A stretch of DNA of 45,612 nt from Bacteroidales bacterium (GTDB lineage: Bacteria; Bacteroidota; Bacteroidia; Bacteroidales; Muribaculaceae): NCBI GenBank assembly GCA_004552485.1, contig SFOH01000014.1:1-45612 (forward strand). Direction: 5' to 3'. The notes beneath the pieces are model-generated. The model worked only from the letters and a program-made list of their open reading frames with translations, searched no databases and had not been told where the DNA came from. Shown in pieces: positions 23,721 to 30,903 of the stretch (its first letter is position 1; every line of letters starts with the position of its first letter). The translations under genes and the position numbers were made by a program.

Positions 23721-23926
23721 GGTTGGGCGGTGTTTGTGGTGGTTGTGTCTGTGAATTCGATGGTTGCGACAGTGTCGGCGACGACGGCCGAGTCCATGGC
23801 GACTTCTATTTTCTCGGTACGCCAGGAGTCGACGGGCCGGTGGGTGAATGCGGCGACGTAATAGATGATGATGCCGACGAAGAGCAGGACCAGGAGGCCT
23901 ATGAAAAGGTAGGACGAACGTTTCAT
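23717..23926 (-). CDS. Small single-pass membrane protein
   Basis: A 69-residue protein with one strong transmembrane helix at about residues 5-27 (YLFIGLLVLLFVGIIIYYVAAF), preceded by positive charges (MKRSS). A polar, Thr/Val/Asp-rich tail (about 40 residues, ending TTTTNTAQP) would face the periplasm. I do not recognise the family. It lies 54 bases after the GntR regulator in the same direction and overlaps the 23-residue frame that follows, so it is most likely part of the ABC operon, perhaps as an accessory membrane subunit; that role is inference from context only. Confidence 0.65.
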   Translation of the reverse strand: MKRSSYLFIGLLVLLFVGIIIYYVAAFTHRPVDSWRTEKIEVAMDSAVVADTVATIEFTDTTTTNTAQP

Positions 23927-23980
23927 TGTGGATGGGTGTATTGGGTTGGGATGTTTTTGGGGAGGTGGTTGTGGGGAGAT

Positions 23981-24373
23981 TCAGTCCGCGGCGGGAGCTG
24001 TTTTGGCCGGGTTTTCGGCAAGGTAGCGGGCATAGGCGGCGGCGAGCTCGTCGGGGGTGACGCCGAGGAGGGCCACGCGGCGGAAGAGGGCGGGCAGTTC
24101 GCTATTCATGAGGCGGGCTATGCGCAGGTCGCGGATGATGGCGGGGGCCTCGTCGGTGAGGAAGAATCCGATGCCGCGGCGGTTGGTGATGATGCCGTCG
24201 CGGGCGAGGAGTTCGTAGGTGCGCATCACGGTGTTGGGGTTGACCTGCACGGCGGCGGCATACTCGCGCACGGAGGGGAGGCGCCGGCCGGGGCTGAGGG
24301 CGCCGCTGAGCACGTCGTCGTGCACGCGCTCGGCTATCTGGAGGTATATTGCTTTGTTATTTTCCTGAAACAT
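23981..24373 (-). CDS. GntR family regulator, YtrA-like
   Basis: A 130-residue transcription factor. A winged helix-turn-helix of GntR type covers residues about 8-75 (IYLQIAERVHDDVLSGALSPGRRLPSVREYAAAVQVNPNTVMRTYELLARDGIITNRRGIGFF). Only a short helical tail follows, which is the YtrA-subfamily layout with no ligand-binding domain. YtrA-type regulators usually repress the operon they belong to, which encodes an ABC transporter induced by cell-wall stress. The arrangement here fits: the ABC ATPase and permease lie just upstream in the same operon, and a perfect palindrome covers the operon promoter near 26.17 kb. The inducing signal is unknown. Confidence 0.88.
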   Translation of the reverse strand: MFQENNKAIYLQIAERVHDDVLSGALSPGRRLPSVREYAAAVQVNPNTVMRTYELLARDGIITNRRGIGFFLTDEAPAIIRDLRIARLMNSELPALFRRVALLGVTPDELAAAYARYLAENPAKTAPAAD

Positions 24374-24390
24374 AGGCGATAGCGTTTTTA

Positions 24391-25167
24391 TTACCAGCGG
24401 TTCTGCACTTCGGCATCTTTGAGGCGCACGTAGGAGATGGCGTAGAGGGCGAGGGTCAGGAAGGCCATGCCGCCGATTATGGTCCAGAAGAGGACGTCCT
24501 GAGTGAACCAGGACGCAGGATACATGTCGAACTTTCTTTCAAATCGCATGGCTGTGATGAATCCCATGCAGAACAGCAGCACGGCGTTGTAACCCATGCC
24601 CAGGAGCAGTGTTTTCAGATAGCTGTGGCGGGGGAAGAAGATGCTTCCGCAGGCGAAGAAGGCCTGGCAGTTGAGCAGAGCCAGCCACAGGCCAACTCCC
24701 AGGCGCCAGGCTTCGCCTGTGTAGCAGAAGAAGATGTTTCTAACGGGGGTGATGTGGGCATACAGTTCCCAGCCGACCATGGTCATGATGGCGGCGCGAC
24801 AGACGTCGGCGAGAAGCATGGCAACGCACACGGCCACAATGGGATAGGCGACGTAGGTGATTATGCCGCGCCAGAACATGGCGGGAGCGCTGACGGGGAG
24901 GGTGAGGGTGGTGAGGCGGCCTTCCTTCGAGTTAAGGTTGCCGAACATCAACGACGCGTAGATGGTCAATGCCAGGAGGGCGATGAAGAAGAACACGTCT
25001 GTGTCTATGGGATTGATATAGAGGGCGAATTGGGCGTAAGCCTCATTCTTGCCGCATTGTGCGAGCTCGTACACCAGGCATACGGCAAAGACGGCCACGG
25101 GGAGTCCGGCGAGTGTCTTCCAATTTTCGCGCCATGTCAGGCGCAGGTATTCTTTAAAGTTGTTCAT
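24391..25167 (-). CDS. ABC-2 type permease-like membrane protein
   Basis: A 258-residue integral membrane protein with about six hydrophobic segments (for example LAGLPVAVFAVCLVYELA, VFFFIALLALTIYASLMFG, IITYVAYPIVAVCVAMLLADV, TIIGGMAFLTLALYAISYVRL). The NLNSKEGRLTTLTLPVSAPAMFWRGI loop after the second helix is typical of ABC-2 permeases of Bacteroidetes, where it couples to the ATPase. Its start overlaps the ATPase gene by 14 bases and its stop is 17 bases before the GntR gene, so the three are one unit. The substrate is unknown; YtrA-linked systems elsewhere respond to envelope-active antibiotics. Confidence 0.8.
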   Translation of the reverse strand: MNNFKEYLRLTWRENWKTLAGLPVAVFAVCLVYELAQCGKNEAYAQFALYINPIDTDVFFFIALLALTIYASLMFGNLNSKEGRLTTLTLPVSAPAMFWRGIITYVAYPIVAVCVAMLLADVCRAAIMTMVGWELYAHITPVRNIFFCYTGEAWRLGVGLWLALLNCQAFFACGSIFFPRHSYLKTLLLGMGYNAVLLFCMGFITAMRFERKFDMYPASWFTQDVLFWTIIGGMAFLTLALYAISYVRLKDAEVQNRW

Positions 25168-26029
25168 GGCTAACCGGGGTTTTTGCGTTGGAGATGAGGT
25201 TCATGAGAGAGTCGGGCGAAGTCATGGCGAATTCGAAGAGCATCTCGAGGTTGACAGGCGTCTCGGTGTTGTCGGGGTCGAGGTTGGGGACGATGATGTC
25301 AAAGCCGGCGGGCGAGGGCACTGAGGCGAGGGCCTGCGCGGCGTCCTCGCGCGAGGCGCCGGAGTAGAAGGCCATGGCGCGCTGGATGTCGCTGACGGTG
25401 CTGTCAAGGAGCAGGCGCTTGTTGTCCATGATGATGATGCGCTCGAGCATCTGTTCGAGGTCGCGCACCTGGTGGGTGGAGATGACGACGGTGGTGTTCT
25501 CGGGGAGGACGGAGGCGAGGAGGCGGCGCATGGCGGCTTTGCCGGGGATGTCGAGGCCGTTGGTGGGTTCGTCCATAAGGAGCAGGCGAGGCTGGCAGGC
25601 GAGGGCGAAGGCGAGGTAGACCTTCTTCATCTGGCCCATCGACAGGGCGTTGACGCGGCCGGGCACTTCGAGGTGGAACTCGCTGATGCAGCGGTCCATA
25701 ATCTCCTGCGAGAAAGAGGGATAGAGGGCGCCGTAGAGCTTGGTGAAGTTCTTGAGCGAGAGCGAGGGGAGGGAGATTTGTTCGGGCACGAGCATCATCT
25801 GTGCGAGGACGTCGGGGCGGCGCAGGCGAGTGTCGGTGCCGTCGAAGACGACGGAGCCGGCGCGGGGCGTAAGGGCGCCCATAATCAGCTGCAGCAGGGT
25901 GGTCTTGCCGGTGCCGTTGGGGGCGAGGAGGCCGCAGACCACGCCTTCGGGCAGCTCGAGGCTCAGGTCGTTGATGACCGGGCGTTTGGCGCGGCCGTAG
26001 CCGAATGATAGGTTTTCGATTTTCAGCAT
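25154..26029 (-). CDS. ABC transporter ATP-binding protein
   Basis: A 291-residue ABC ATPase. Walker A is APNGTGKTT (residues 36-44), the Q-loop is in MMLVPEQISLPSLS, the signature is LSMGQMKK, Walker B is LLLMDEPTNGLD, and the switch histidine is in STHQVRDLEQ. The length and the SLSLKNFTKLYGALYPSFS region match the YtrB/CcmA-like exporters paired with small permeases. About 70 residues beyond the ATPase core form a C-terminal extension (ending LISNAKTPVSHEQL). It is the first gene after the operator-covered promoter at 26.15-26.21 kb, so it heads the operon. Confidence 0.92.
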   Translation of the reverse strand: MLKIENLSFGYGRAKRPVINDLSLELPEGVVCGLLAPNGTGKTTLLQLIMGALTPRAGSVVFDGTDTRLRRPDVLAQMMLVPEQISLPSLSLKNFTKLYGALYPSFSQEIMDRCISEFHLEVPGRVNALSMGQMKKVYLAFALACQPRLLLMDEPTNGLDIPGKAAMRRLLASVLPENTTVVISTHQVRDLEQMLERIIIMDNKRLLLDSTVSDIQRAMAFYSGASREDAAQALASVPSPAGFDIIVPNLDPDNTETPVNLEMLFEFAMTSPDSLMNLISNAKTPVSHEQL

Positions 26030-26148
26030 AATATTGAGTTTGGATTAGTATTCTATTTCTTTGGCCCCTGGCTCCTTTCCGTTTCCTTTTGGTGAGGCCT
26101 CTTTCCCTATTCGCCGGGACCGCGGGGGAAGCCTGGCGGAGGGGTGTC

Positions 26149-26176
26149 GCGGTGTATTAGTGTTTTAATACACCGC
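26149..26176. promoter_or_regulatory. Palindromic operator of the GntR/ABC operon
   Basis: Perfect inverted repeat: GCGGTGTATTA (26149-26159) and TAATACACCGC (26166-26176) separated by six bases. The GTGTAT...ATACAC core resembles the longer palindromes bound by YtrA-type GntR repressors. It starts at the last base of the -7 box and covers the expected transcription start, so a bound repressor would block initiation. Confidence 0.75.
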
Positions 26177-26206
26177 AAAGGTAACGCTTTTTTCTTTACC
26201 ACCAAA
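26176..26206 (-). promoter_or_regulatory. Bacteroidota promoter of the GntR/ABC operon
   Basis: On the minus strand TTTG (complement of 26203-26206), 19 bases, then TACCTTTG (complement of 26176-26183). Both boxes and the spacing match the consensus. The operator abuts the -7 box. Confidence 0.8.
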
Positions 26207-26286
26207 CTTTTTCGCCCTTTTTTTCAAATTTTTTCCAAATTATTTTTTACCACCCCCGTTTTTATGGTGGATAACGGATTTTTCCG

Positions 26287-26294
26287 TATCTTTG
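26287..26294 (+). promoter_or_regulatory. -7 box for ldcA operon
   Basis: TATCTTTG lies 28 bases before the ldcA ATG in a strongly AT-rich stretch. The -33 region (around TTTTTATGG) is only a partial match. Confidence 0.58.
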
Positions 26295-26322
26295 CATTCC
26301 AATTGTATCACGCCACTGTATC

Positions 26323-27246
26323 ATGAGCAACAACGTTATTTTTCCCGAGCCCCTCAAGAAGGGCGACCTCATTGCCATCCTCTCCCCCGCCGGCCCTATT
26401 GACGAGAGCAAAGTGCTGGCTGCCAAAGAAGTGCTGGAGAAAGAGGGCTTCCGTGTCAAGATTATGCCCCACACCTTCGACCGCTGGGGCAACTATGCCG
26501 GCACCGACGAAAACCGCCTTGCCGACCTCGAGGCCGCACTCACCGACCCCGAGGTGAAGGCAATCCTCTGCTCACGCGGCGGATACGGCGTGGTGCACAT
26601 CATGGAGCACCTCGACAACATCGACCTGCGCAACAATGCCAAGTGGGTCATCGGCTTCTCCGACATCTCCGCCCTCCACGCCGCCATGGCGCGCCAGGGT
26701 GTGGCGTCGATTCACGCCTCCATGGCCGCACACCTTCAGAAATACGGCGGCAAGGACGAGGACTCGCAGGCCCTCTTCGCCATCCTGCGCGGCGGGCGTC
26801 CCGCCTTCACCCTCCCCGCCTCGCCCCTCGACCGCCCCGGCATCGCCGAGGGCACGCTCCTGGGCGGCAACGTGGCCGTGCTCGCCGACCTCATCAACAC
26901 CCGCTACGACATGATGCGCCCCGACACCATCCTCTTCGTCGAGGACGTCTCCGAGCCCATCTACAAAACCGAGCGCATCTTCTACCAGCTGCGCATCTCC
27001 GGCGTGTTGCCCAAGCTGCGCGGCCTGATCGTGGGTCAGTTCACCGATTCGGAACCCGACAAGAGCTACGAGTCGACCGAGAAAATGATCGCCGACATGG
27101 TCAGCACCTACTCCTACCCCGTGGCCTTCAACGCCCCCATCGGCCACGTCGACCACAACATCCCCCTGATCGAGAACGCCCACGTGACCCTCAAAGTCAC
27201 TCCCGAGGGCGACAACCACCTCATCTACTGGCCCGACAAGGCCTGA
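26323..27246 (+). CDS. ldcA: LD-carboxypeptidase (S66 family)
   Basis: A 307-residue cytoplasmic muropeptide LD-carboxypeptidase that trims the terminal D-Ala from tetrapeptides in cell-wall recycling. The nucleophile serine sits in the elbow VIGFSDISALH, after the conserved CSRGGYGVVHIMEHLD. The Glu is in FVEDVSEPIYKTERIFYQL and the His in APIGHVDHNIPL, completing the Ser-Glu-His triad of S66 enzymes. LLGGNVAVLADLINT is also typical. The length is normal. It is the first gene of a plus-strand unit with the LOG-family and DUF4271 genes. Confidence 0.93.
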   Translation: MSNNVIFPEPLKKGDLIAILSPAGPIDESKVLAAKEVLEKEGFRVKIMPHTFDRWGNYAGTDENRLADLEAALTDPEVKAILCSRGGYGVVHIMEHLDNIDLRNNAKWVIGFSDISALHAAMARQGVASIHASMAAHLQKYGGKDEDSQALFAILRGGRPAFTLPASPLDRPGIAEGTLLGGNVAVLADLINTRYDMMRPDTILFVEDVSEPIYKTERIFYQLRISGVLPKLRGLIVGQFTDSEPDKSYESTEKMIADMVSTYSYPVAFNAPIGHVDHNIPLIENAHVTLKVTPEGDNHLIYWPDKA

Positions 27247-27281
27247 ACGCATAACACCCTGCACATATATATAAAAGAGAT

Positions 27282-27836
27282 ATGAGCACAGAAACACCGG
27301 ACGGCATCGCCGTCTACGCCGGCTCGGCCGACGACATTCGTCCCGAGTATATCGAAGCGGCGCACATCATCGGCGCCGAAATCGCCCGCCGCGGCCTCAC
27401 CACCGTCAACGGCGGCGGCAACATGGGTCTCATGCGCGAGACCATCGACGGCGCCCTCGCAGCCGGAGGGCACACCATCGGCGTCCTCCCGCAGTTCATG
27501 ATGGAGAAAGACTGGGACCACAAGGGCCTCACGGAGTGCCGCGTGGTCAGCTCCATGCACGAGCGCAAGGCCACCATGGCCGCCCTCAGCCGCGGCGTAA
27601 TCGCCCTCCCCGGCGGAATCGGCACCTTCGAGGAGGTCACCGAGATGATGACCTGGCGCAAGCTCGGTCTCTTCCACGGCAATGTGGTGATTCTCAACAT
27701 CTGCGGCTTCTACGATCCGCTGCTCGAGATGTTCCGCCGCGCCGAGAGCGAGCATTTCATGAAACCGAACCTGGCGTTCGTCACCGCCGACCCCGTCGAG
27801 GCCGTGGCGATTGCCGCAGCCCCCTTCAAAGCCTAA
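27282..27836 (+). CDS. LOG family nucleotide 5'-monophosphate phosphoribohydrolase
   Basis: A 184-residue Rossmann-fold protein of the TIGR00730/LOG family. The active-site motif PGGIGTFEEVTE and the upstream NGGGNMGLM loop are both present, and ERKATMAALS carries the conserved Arg. Plant LOG enzymes release cytokinin bases from nucleotides; most bacterial members probably hydrolyse AMP or related nucleotides, so the in vivo substrate here is open. It starts 35 bases after ldcA and is followed by the DUF4271 gene after six bases. Confidence 0.92.
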   Translation: MSTETPDGIAVYAGSADDIRPEYIEAAHIIGAEIARRGLTTVNGGGNMGLMRETIDGALAAGGHTIGVLPQFMMEKDWDHKGLTECRVVSSMHERKATMAALSRGVIALPGGIGTFEEVTEMMTWRKLGLFHGNVVILNICGFYDPLLEMFRRAESEHFMKPNLAFVTADPVEAVAIAAAPFKA

Positions 27837-27842
27837 CAGCCG

Positions 27843-28676
27843 ATGCCTCAGGCAGACAGCATACACACGCCCCACACCGCCGACTCTCTCGTCACGGACT
27901 CCCTTGCCATGGACTCGCTGGCCCGCGACTCGGTGCAGCGCGCCATGGCCGCTCCGGTCCAACGCGTGCGCAAGTACGTGGTCAAGGAGTGGACCAAGGG
28001 CCTCGAGCCCATGCCGCTGCCCGGGCGCGCCGACAACAACTCGGCCATCATCAGCTCGCTGGTGGTGCTCCTGCTTCTGCTCCTGGTCTGCCTCCAGCGC
28101 GGCCGGCGCCTGCTGCCAGCACTGTTCCGCGACATGTGGCGCGTGCGCAGCCGCAAGAAGATTTTCGAAGAGCGCACCTCCAACGAAAACCGCATCATCA
28201 CCATCTTCGGCCTCCAGCTCACGGTCTTCATGGCCCTGCTGGTGAACGCCGGCGCCGACCTCATGGCCGGACGGCCGCCGCTGTCCGACTCCGCCGCCCT
28301 GCTGCTGCCCATCGTCGCCCTCTGCGGCGCTTTCTACCTGCTGCAAATCATCACATACTGGTGCGTGGGCTACGCCTTCACCACCTCCTCCGGCCGCAAA
28401 ATGTGGCTGCGCGGATTCTATGCCGTGCAGACCTTCCTGGGCTTCGGCCTGGCCATCCCCGCCCTCGTCACCGTCTTCTATCCCGACGCCGCCGGACTGG
28501 CCGTGACGATCGGCGCAATTCTCTACATCTTTTCGCGTATAGTGTTTATTTCTAAAGGTTTTAGGATTTTTTACCAGAATTATTGGTCATTGTTGTATTT
28601 TATTTTGTACCTTTGCACCCTTGAAATAACACCGCTTGTGATAATCTACCGGACTGCCGCGTCCTTCAGCCTGTGA
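27843..28676 (+). CDS. DUF4271 membrane protein
   Basis: A 277-residue membrane protein matching the DUF4271 family, which lies next to hemD across Bacteroidetes. The N-terminal 60 residues are polar with a repeated Asp-Ser-Leu pattern (TADSLVTDSLAMDSLARDS). Roughly seven hydrophobic segments follow from about residue 68 on. The conserved FEERTSNENRIITIFGLQL and the C-terminal FYQNYWSLLYFILYLCTLEITPLVI are visible. The last 45 codons are far less GC-rich than the rest because they contain the hemD promoter. The function is unknown. Confidence 0.85.
   Translation: MPQADSIHTPHTADSLVTDSLAMDSLARDSVQRAMAAPVQRVRKYVVKEWTKGLEPMPLPGRADNNSAIISSLVVLLLLLLVCLQRGRRLLPALFRDMWRVRSRKKIFEERTSNENRIITIFGLQLTVFMALLVNAGADLMAGRPPLSDSAALLLPIVALCGAFYLLQIITYWCVGYAFTTSSGRKMWLRGFYAVQTFLGFGLAIPALVTVFYPDAAGLAVTIGAILYIFSRIVFISKGFRIFYQNYWSLLYFILYLCTLEITPLVIIYRTAASFSL
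28583..28615 (+). promoter_or_regulatory. hemD promoter inside the DUF4271 gene
   Basis: TTGG at 28583-28586, 21 bases, then a full TACCTTTG at 28608-28615. It lies in the coding sequence for the last C-terminal helix of the DUF4271 protein and would start a transcript of about 140 leader bases before hemD. Confidence 0.62.
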
Positions 28677-28696
28677 ACAGGCTCACAGTCACGCGG
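28657..28696 (+). other. Hairpin in the hemD leader
   Basis: Outer stem CCGCGT (28657-28662) with ACGCGG (28691-28696) and inner stem AGCCT/AGGCT. It spans the DUF4271 stop codon and lies within the leader made from the internal promoter. It could act as a partial terminator of the upstream transcript or as leader structure; no T tract follows. Confidence 0.45.
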
Positions 28697-28760
28697 TTAC
28701 AGGGTGCAAACGCGGCCCACTTTTCTCCTAAACATTCAAGCACAACAAAACAGACCATAA

Positions 28761-29504
28761 GTGAAAATTAAAAAGATTCTTGTTTCTCAGCCCAAGCCGT
28801 CAACCGACAAGTCGCCCTACTACGAACTTGCCGAGAAATACGGCGTGGAAGTCGTTTTCCGCCCCTTCATCAAGGTGGAAGGCCTCGAGGCACGCGAGTT
28901 CCGCCAGCAGAAAGTTTCGCTCCCGGCATACACCGCCGTAATCTTCACGGCCAAAACAGCCATCGACCACTACTTCCGCCTCTGCGAGGAGATGCGCCAC
29001 ACCGTCCCCGAGACAATGAAGTATTTCTGCACCACAAAGTCCATCGCCGACTACCTCCAGAAATACACCGTCTACCGCAAACGCAAGATTTTCAAGGCCG
29101 AAACCGGCAAAATCGCAGACCTCGTCCCCTACTTCCTCAAGCACAAGAACGAGAAATACCTCTACGCCGTCAACGAAGTCAACAACGGCGCCGACGCCCA
29201 CGTCCTCGACGACGCCAAACTCGACTACACCCGCGCCGTCATGTACCGCACCGTCAGCAACGACTTCGCCCCCGACGAACCCTTCGACTACGATATGCTG
29301 GCCTTCTTCAGCCCCTCCGGCATCGACTCGCTGTTCAAGAACTTCCCCGACTTCAAGCAGGGCGAGACCGTCATCGCCACCTTCGGCGCCTCCACCGCCA
29401 AGGCCGCAAAAGACGCCGGTCTGCGCGTCGACATCGAAGCCCCCAAGCCCGAGACACCCTCCATGCCCGGCGCCATCGAGGCCTTCCTCAAGGCCAACCG
29501 CTGA
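28761..29504 (+). CDS. hemD: Uroporphyrinogen-III synthase (Bacteroidetes form)
   Basis: A 247-residue HemD that closes the tetrapyrrole ring in heme and siroheme synthesis. The sequence carries the Bacteroidetes HemD hallmarks KILVSQPKPSTDKSPYYELAEKYGV, FRPFIKVEGLEAREFRQQKV, VIFTAKTAIDHYF, VMYRTVSNDF and FFSPSGIDSLFKNFPDFKQG. HemD proteins vary widely, so recognition rests on this subgroup pattern. It starts with GTG at 28761; no upstream ATG fits. It is followed by rnpA, yidD and tatD, the usual order in the phylum. Confidence 0.88.
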   Translation: MKIKKILVSQPKPSTDKSPYYELAEKYGVEVVFRPFIKVEGLEAREFRQQKVSLPAYTAVIFTAKTAIDHYFRLCEEMRHTVPETMKYFCTTKSIADYLQKYTVYRKRKIFKAETGKIADLVPYFLKHKNEKYLYAVNEVNNGADAHVLDDAKLDYTRAVMYRTVSNDFAPDEPFDYDMLAFFSPSGIDSLFKNFPDFKQGETVIATFGASTAKAAKDAGLRVDIEAPKPETPSMPGAIEAFLKANR

Positions 29505-29571
29505 GCCGCGGTCCGCGCCGTCCGTCCCCTCCCCCTCCCCTTCTCTCTAACCCCCTTAACGCTCTGATATA

Positions 29572-30015
29572 ATGGAAACTACGAGCACAGAATCCACTCC
29601 TTCGGCAGCTCGCGACAACCGCGGCCTGCGACTCTACAAGAAGGAGAAACTGTGCTCGCAGATTGCCATATCCCAACTTTTCGGACCCGAAAGCCGCCAG
29701 CCCGACAACGCCGGACAGATTCACTCGGCAATCGCCTACCCGCTGCGCTGCGTGTGGCGCGAGAACCCCCGCCGTTCCTCCGACGCGCCCGTCCAGTTCC
29801 TCATCTCCGTTCCCAAGAAACGCCTGCGCCATGCCGTCGACCGCGTGCTCATGCGCCGTCGCACACGCGAAGCCTTCCGCCTCCTCCACCATGACCATCA
29901 GCCCGCCGAGGGCCGCCGTATCGACGTGGCATTCATATACATAGCCAACGGCACCGAGCCCTACGCCCGCGTGGCACGCGCCATGAGCCGGCTTCTCAAA
30001 GCAATCGCCCGATGA
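29572..30015 (+). CDS. rnpA: Ribonuclease P protein component
   Basis: A 147-residue RnpA, the protein that helps the RNase P RNA bind precursor tRNA. The conserved basic helix RHAVDRVLMRRRTREAF matches the family RNR motif. An N-terminal region with LYKKEKLCSQIAISQLF corresponds to the family's KxxxF segment. The insert at about 45-70 (PESRQPDNAGQIHSAIAYPLRCVW) is longer than in E. coli, as usual in Bacteroidetes. The stop overlaps the yidD start as ATGA. Confidence 0.93.
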   Translation: METTSTESTPSAARDNRGLRLYKKEKLCSQIAISQLFGPESRQPDNAGQIHSAIAYPLRCVWRENPRRSSDAPVQFLISVPKKRLRHAVDRVLMRRRTREAFRLLHHDHQPAEGRRIDVAFIYIANGTEPYARVARAMSRLLKAIAR

Positions 30016-30254
30016 GACACCTGTGGACCTGCCTGCGCTCGGCACTTATATGGCTGCTGACCAGGCCAATACGCTTCTACCAGCTGTTCATCTCGCCGAT
30101 GACGCCCTCCGCCTGCCGCTTCACCCCCACCTGCAGCCAGTATGCCCTCGAAGCCATCCGCAAGCACGGCCCCTTCCGCGGCCTGTGGCTCGCCGTGCGC
30201 CGCATCCTCCGCTGCCACCCCTGGGGCGGCTCCGGCTACGACCCCGTCCCCTAA
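30012..30254 (+). CDS. yidD: Membrane protein insertion efficiency factor YidD
   Basis: An 80-residue YidD, an amphipathic inner-membrane-associated protein that aids insertion of membrane proteins through YidC. The core FYQLFISPMTPSACRFTPTCSQYALEAIRKHG and the HPWGGSGYDPVP end are hallmark sequence, including the paired cysteines. Translation is coupled to rnpA by the four-base overlap. yidC is not in this window, unlike the classic rnpA-yidD-yidC order. Confidence 0.95.
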   Translation: MRHLWTCLRSALIWLLTRPIRFYQLFISPMTPSACRFTPTCSQYALEAIRKHGPFRGLWLAVRRILRCHPWGGSGYDPVP

Positions 30255-30275
30255 CCCGCTGTCTGACAAAACACT

Positions 30276-30899
30276 ATGAAACACGCCGAACTCCCCGCAT
30301 GGTTCTACGACGTGGACGTCCACACCCACGACCGCCGCGCCTCCGCCGACGGCGCCATCGTCTGCATCACGCCGCGGGAGAGCGCTGAGGACCTCGCGCG
30401 ATACAGCTGCGGCATCCACCCCTGGGACGCCGCCACAGCCACCGACAGCGACTTCCGCGCCCTCGAACAACTCTGCGCCTCCCCCGCCTGCGTCGCCGTC
30501 GGCGAGTGCGGCCTCGACACCAAACACCGCCCCACCCCTACCGAGTCCCCCTCCCAAGCCCACCTCTTAGCGCAGCAACAACACTGCGCCGAGTCCCCAA
30601 CAAGAGAGCAACTGTTAGCGGTGCAGACGCCCGTCTTCCGCCGCCAGATCGAGCTGTCCGAGCGCCTTGGCAAACCGCTGATAATCCACTGCGTAGGCGC
30701 CGTCGACGAGCTCCTGGCCCTCCGCCGCGAGCTGCGTCCGCGCCAGCCATGGATATTCCACGGCTTCCGCGGCAAGCCCCAACAGGCCCGCCAGCTCACC
30801 GACCACGGCATCTACCTCTCCCTCGGTCCCCGCTCCAACCCCGCCGTCCCCGCCACCATCCCCGCCTCCTTCCTCCTCCACGAATCCGACACCCAATAA
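30276..30899 (+). CDS. TatD family metal-dependent hydrolase, short C-terminus
   Basis: A 207-residue TatD-like hydrolase. Metal-binding motifs are DVHTHD near the N-terminus, GECGLD in the middle, IIHCVGAVDEL, WIFHGFRGKPQQ, and ESD close to the end. The protein stops only two residues after that last motif, where related proteins usually continue about 20-40 residues, so the C-terminal helix is missing. Between GECGLD and the helix VFRRQIELSERLGKP there is an insert of about 25 residues not usual in the family; its DNA has a 48-base segment bounded by a 10-base direct repeat. The gene may be active or decaying. It ends at the edge of the 285-bp mobile element. Confidence 0.78.
   Translation: MKHAELPAWFYDVDVHTHDRRASADGAIVCITPRESAEDLARYSCGIHPWDAATATDSDFRALEQLCASPACVAVGECGLDTKHRPTPTESPSQAHLLAQQQHCAESPTREQLLAVQTPVFRRQIELSERLGKPLIIHCVGAVDELLALRRELRPRQPWIFHGFRGKPQQARQLTDHGIYLSLGPRSNPAVPATIPASFLLHESDTQ
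30541..30598 (+). repeat. In-frame segment bounded by direct repeat within tatD
   Basis: CCGAGTCCCC occurs at 30541-30550 and again at 30589-30598. The 38 bases between include a palindrome, GCGCAG (30570-30575) and CTGCGC (30584-30589) with an 8-base loop. One repeat plus the middle is 48 bases, a multiple of three, so the reading frame is kept; both copies encode Glu-Ser-Pro. Confidence 0.55.
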
Positions 30900-30903
30900 C
30901 TTT
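30895..30903. repeat. Target-site duplication, left copy
   Basis: AATAACTTT, identical to 31189-31197 at the other end of the 285-bp element. The TAA within it (30897-30899) is the tatD stop codon, so the insertion did not change the protein. Confidence 0.88.
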
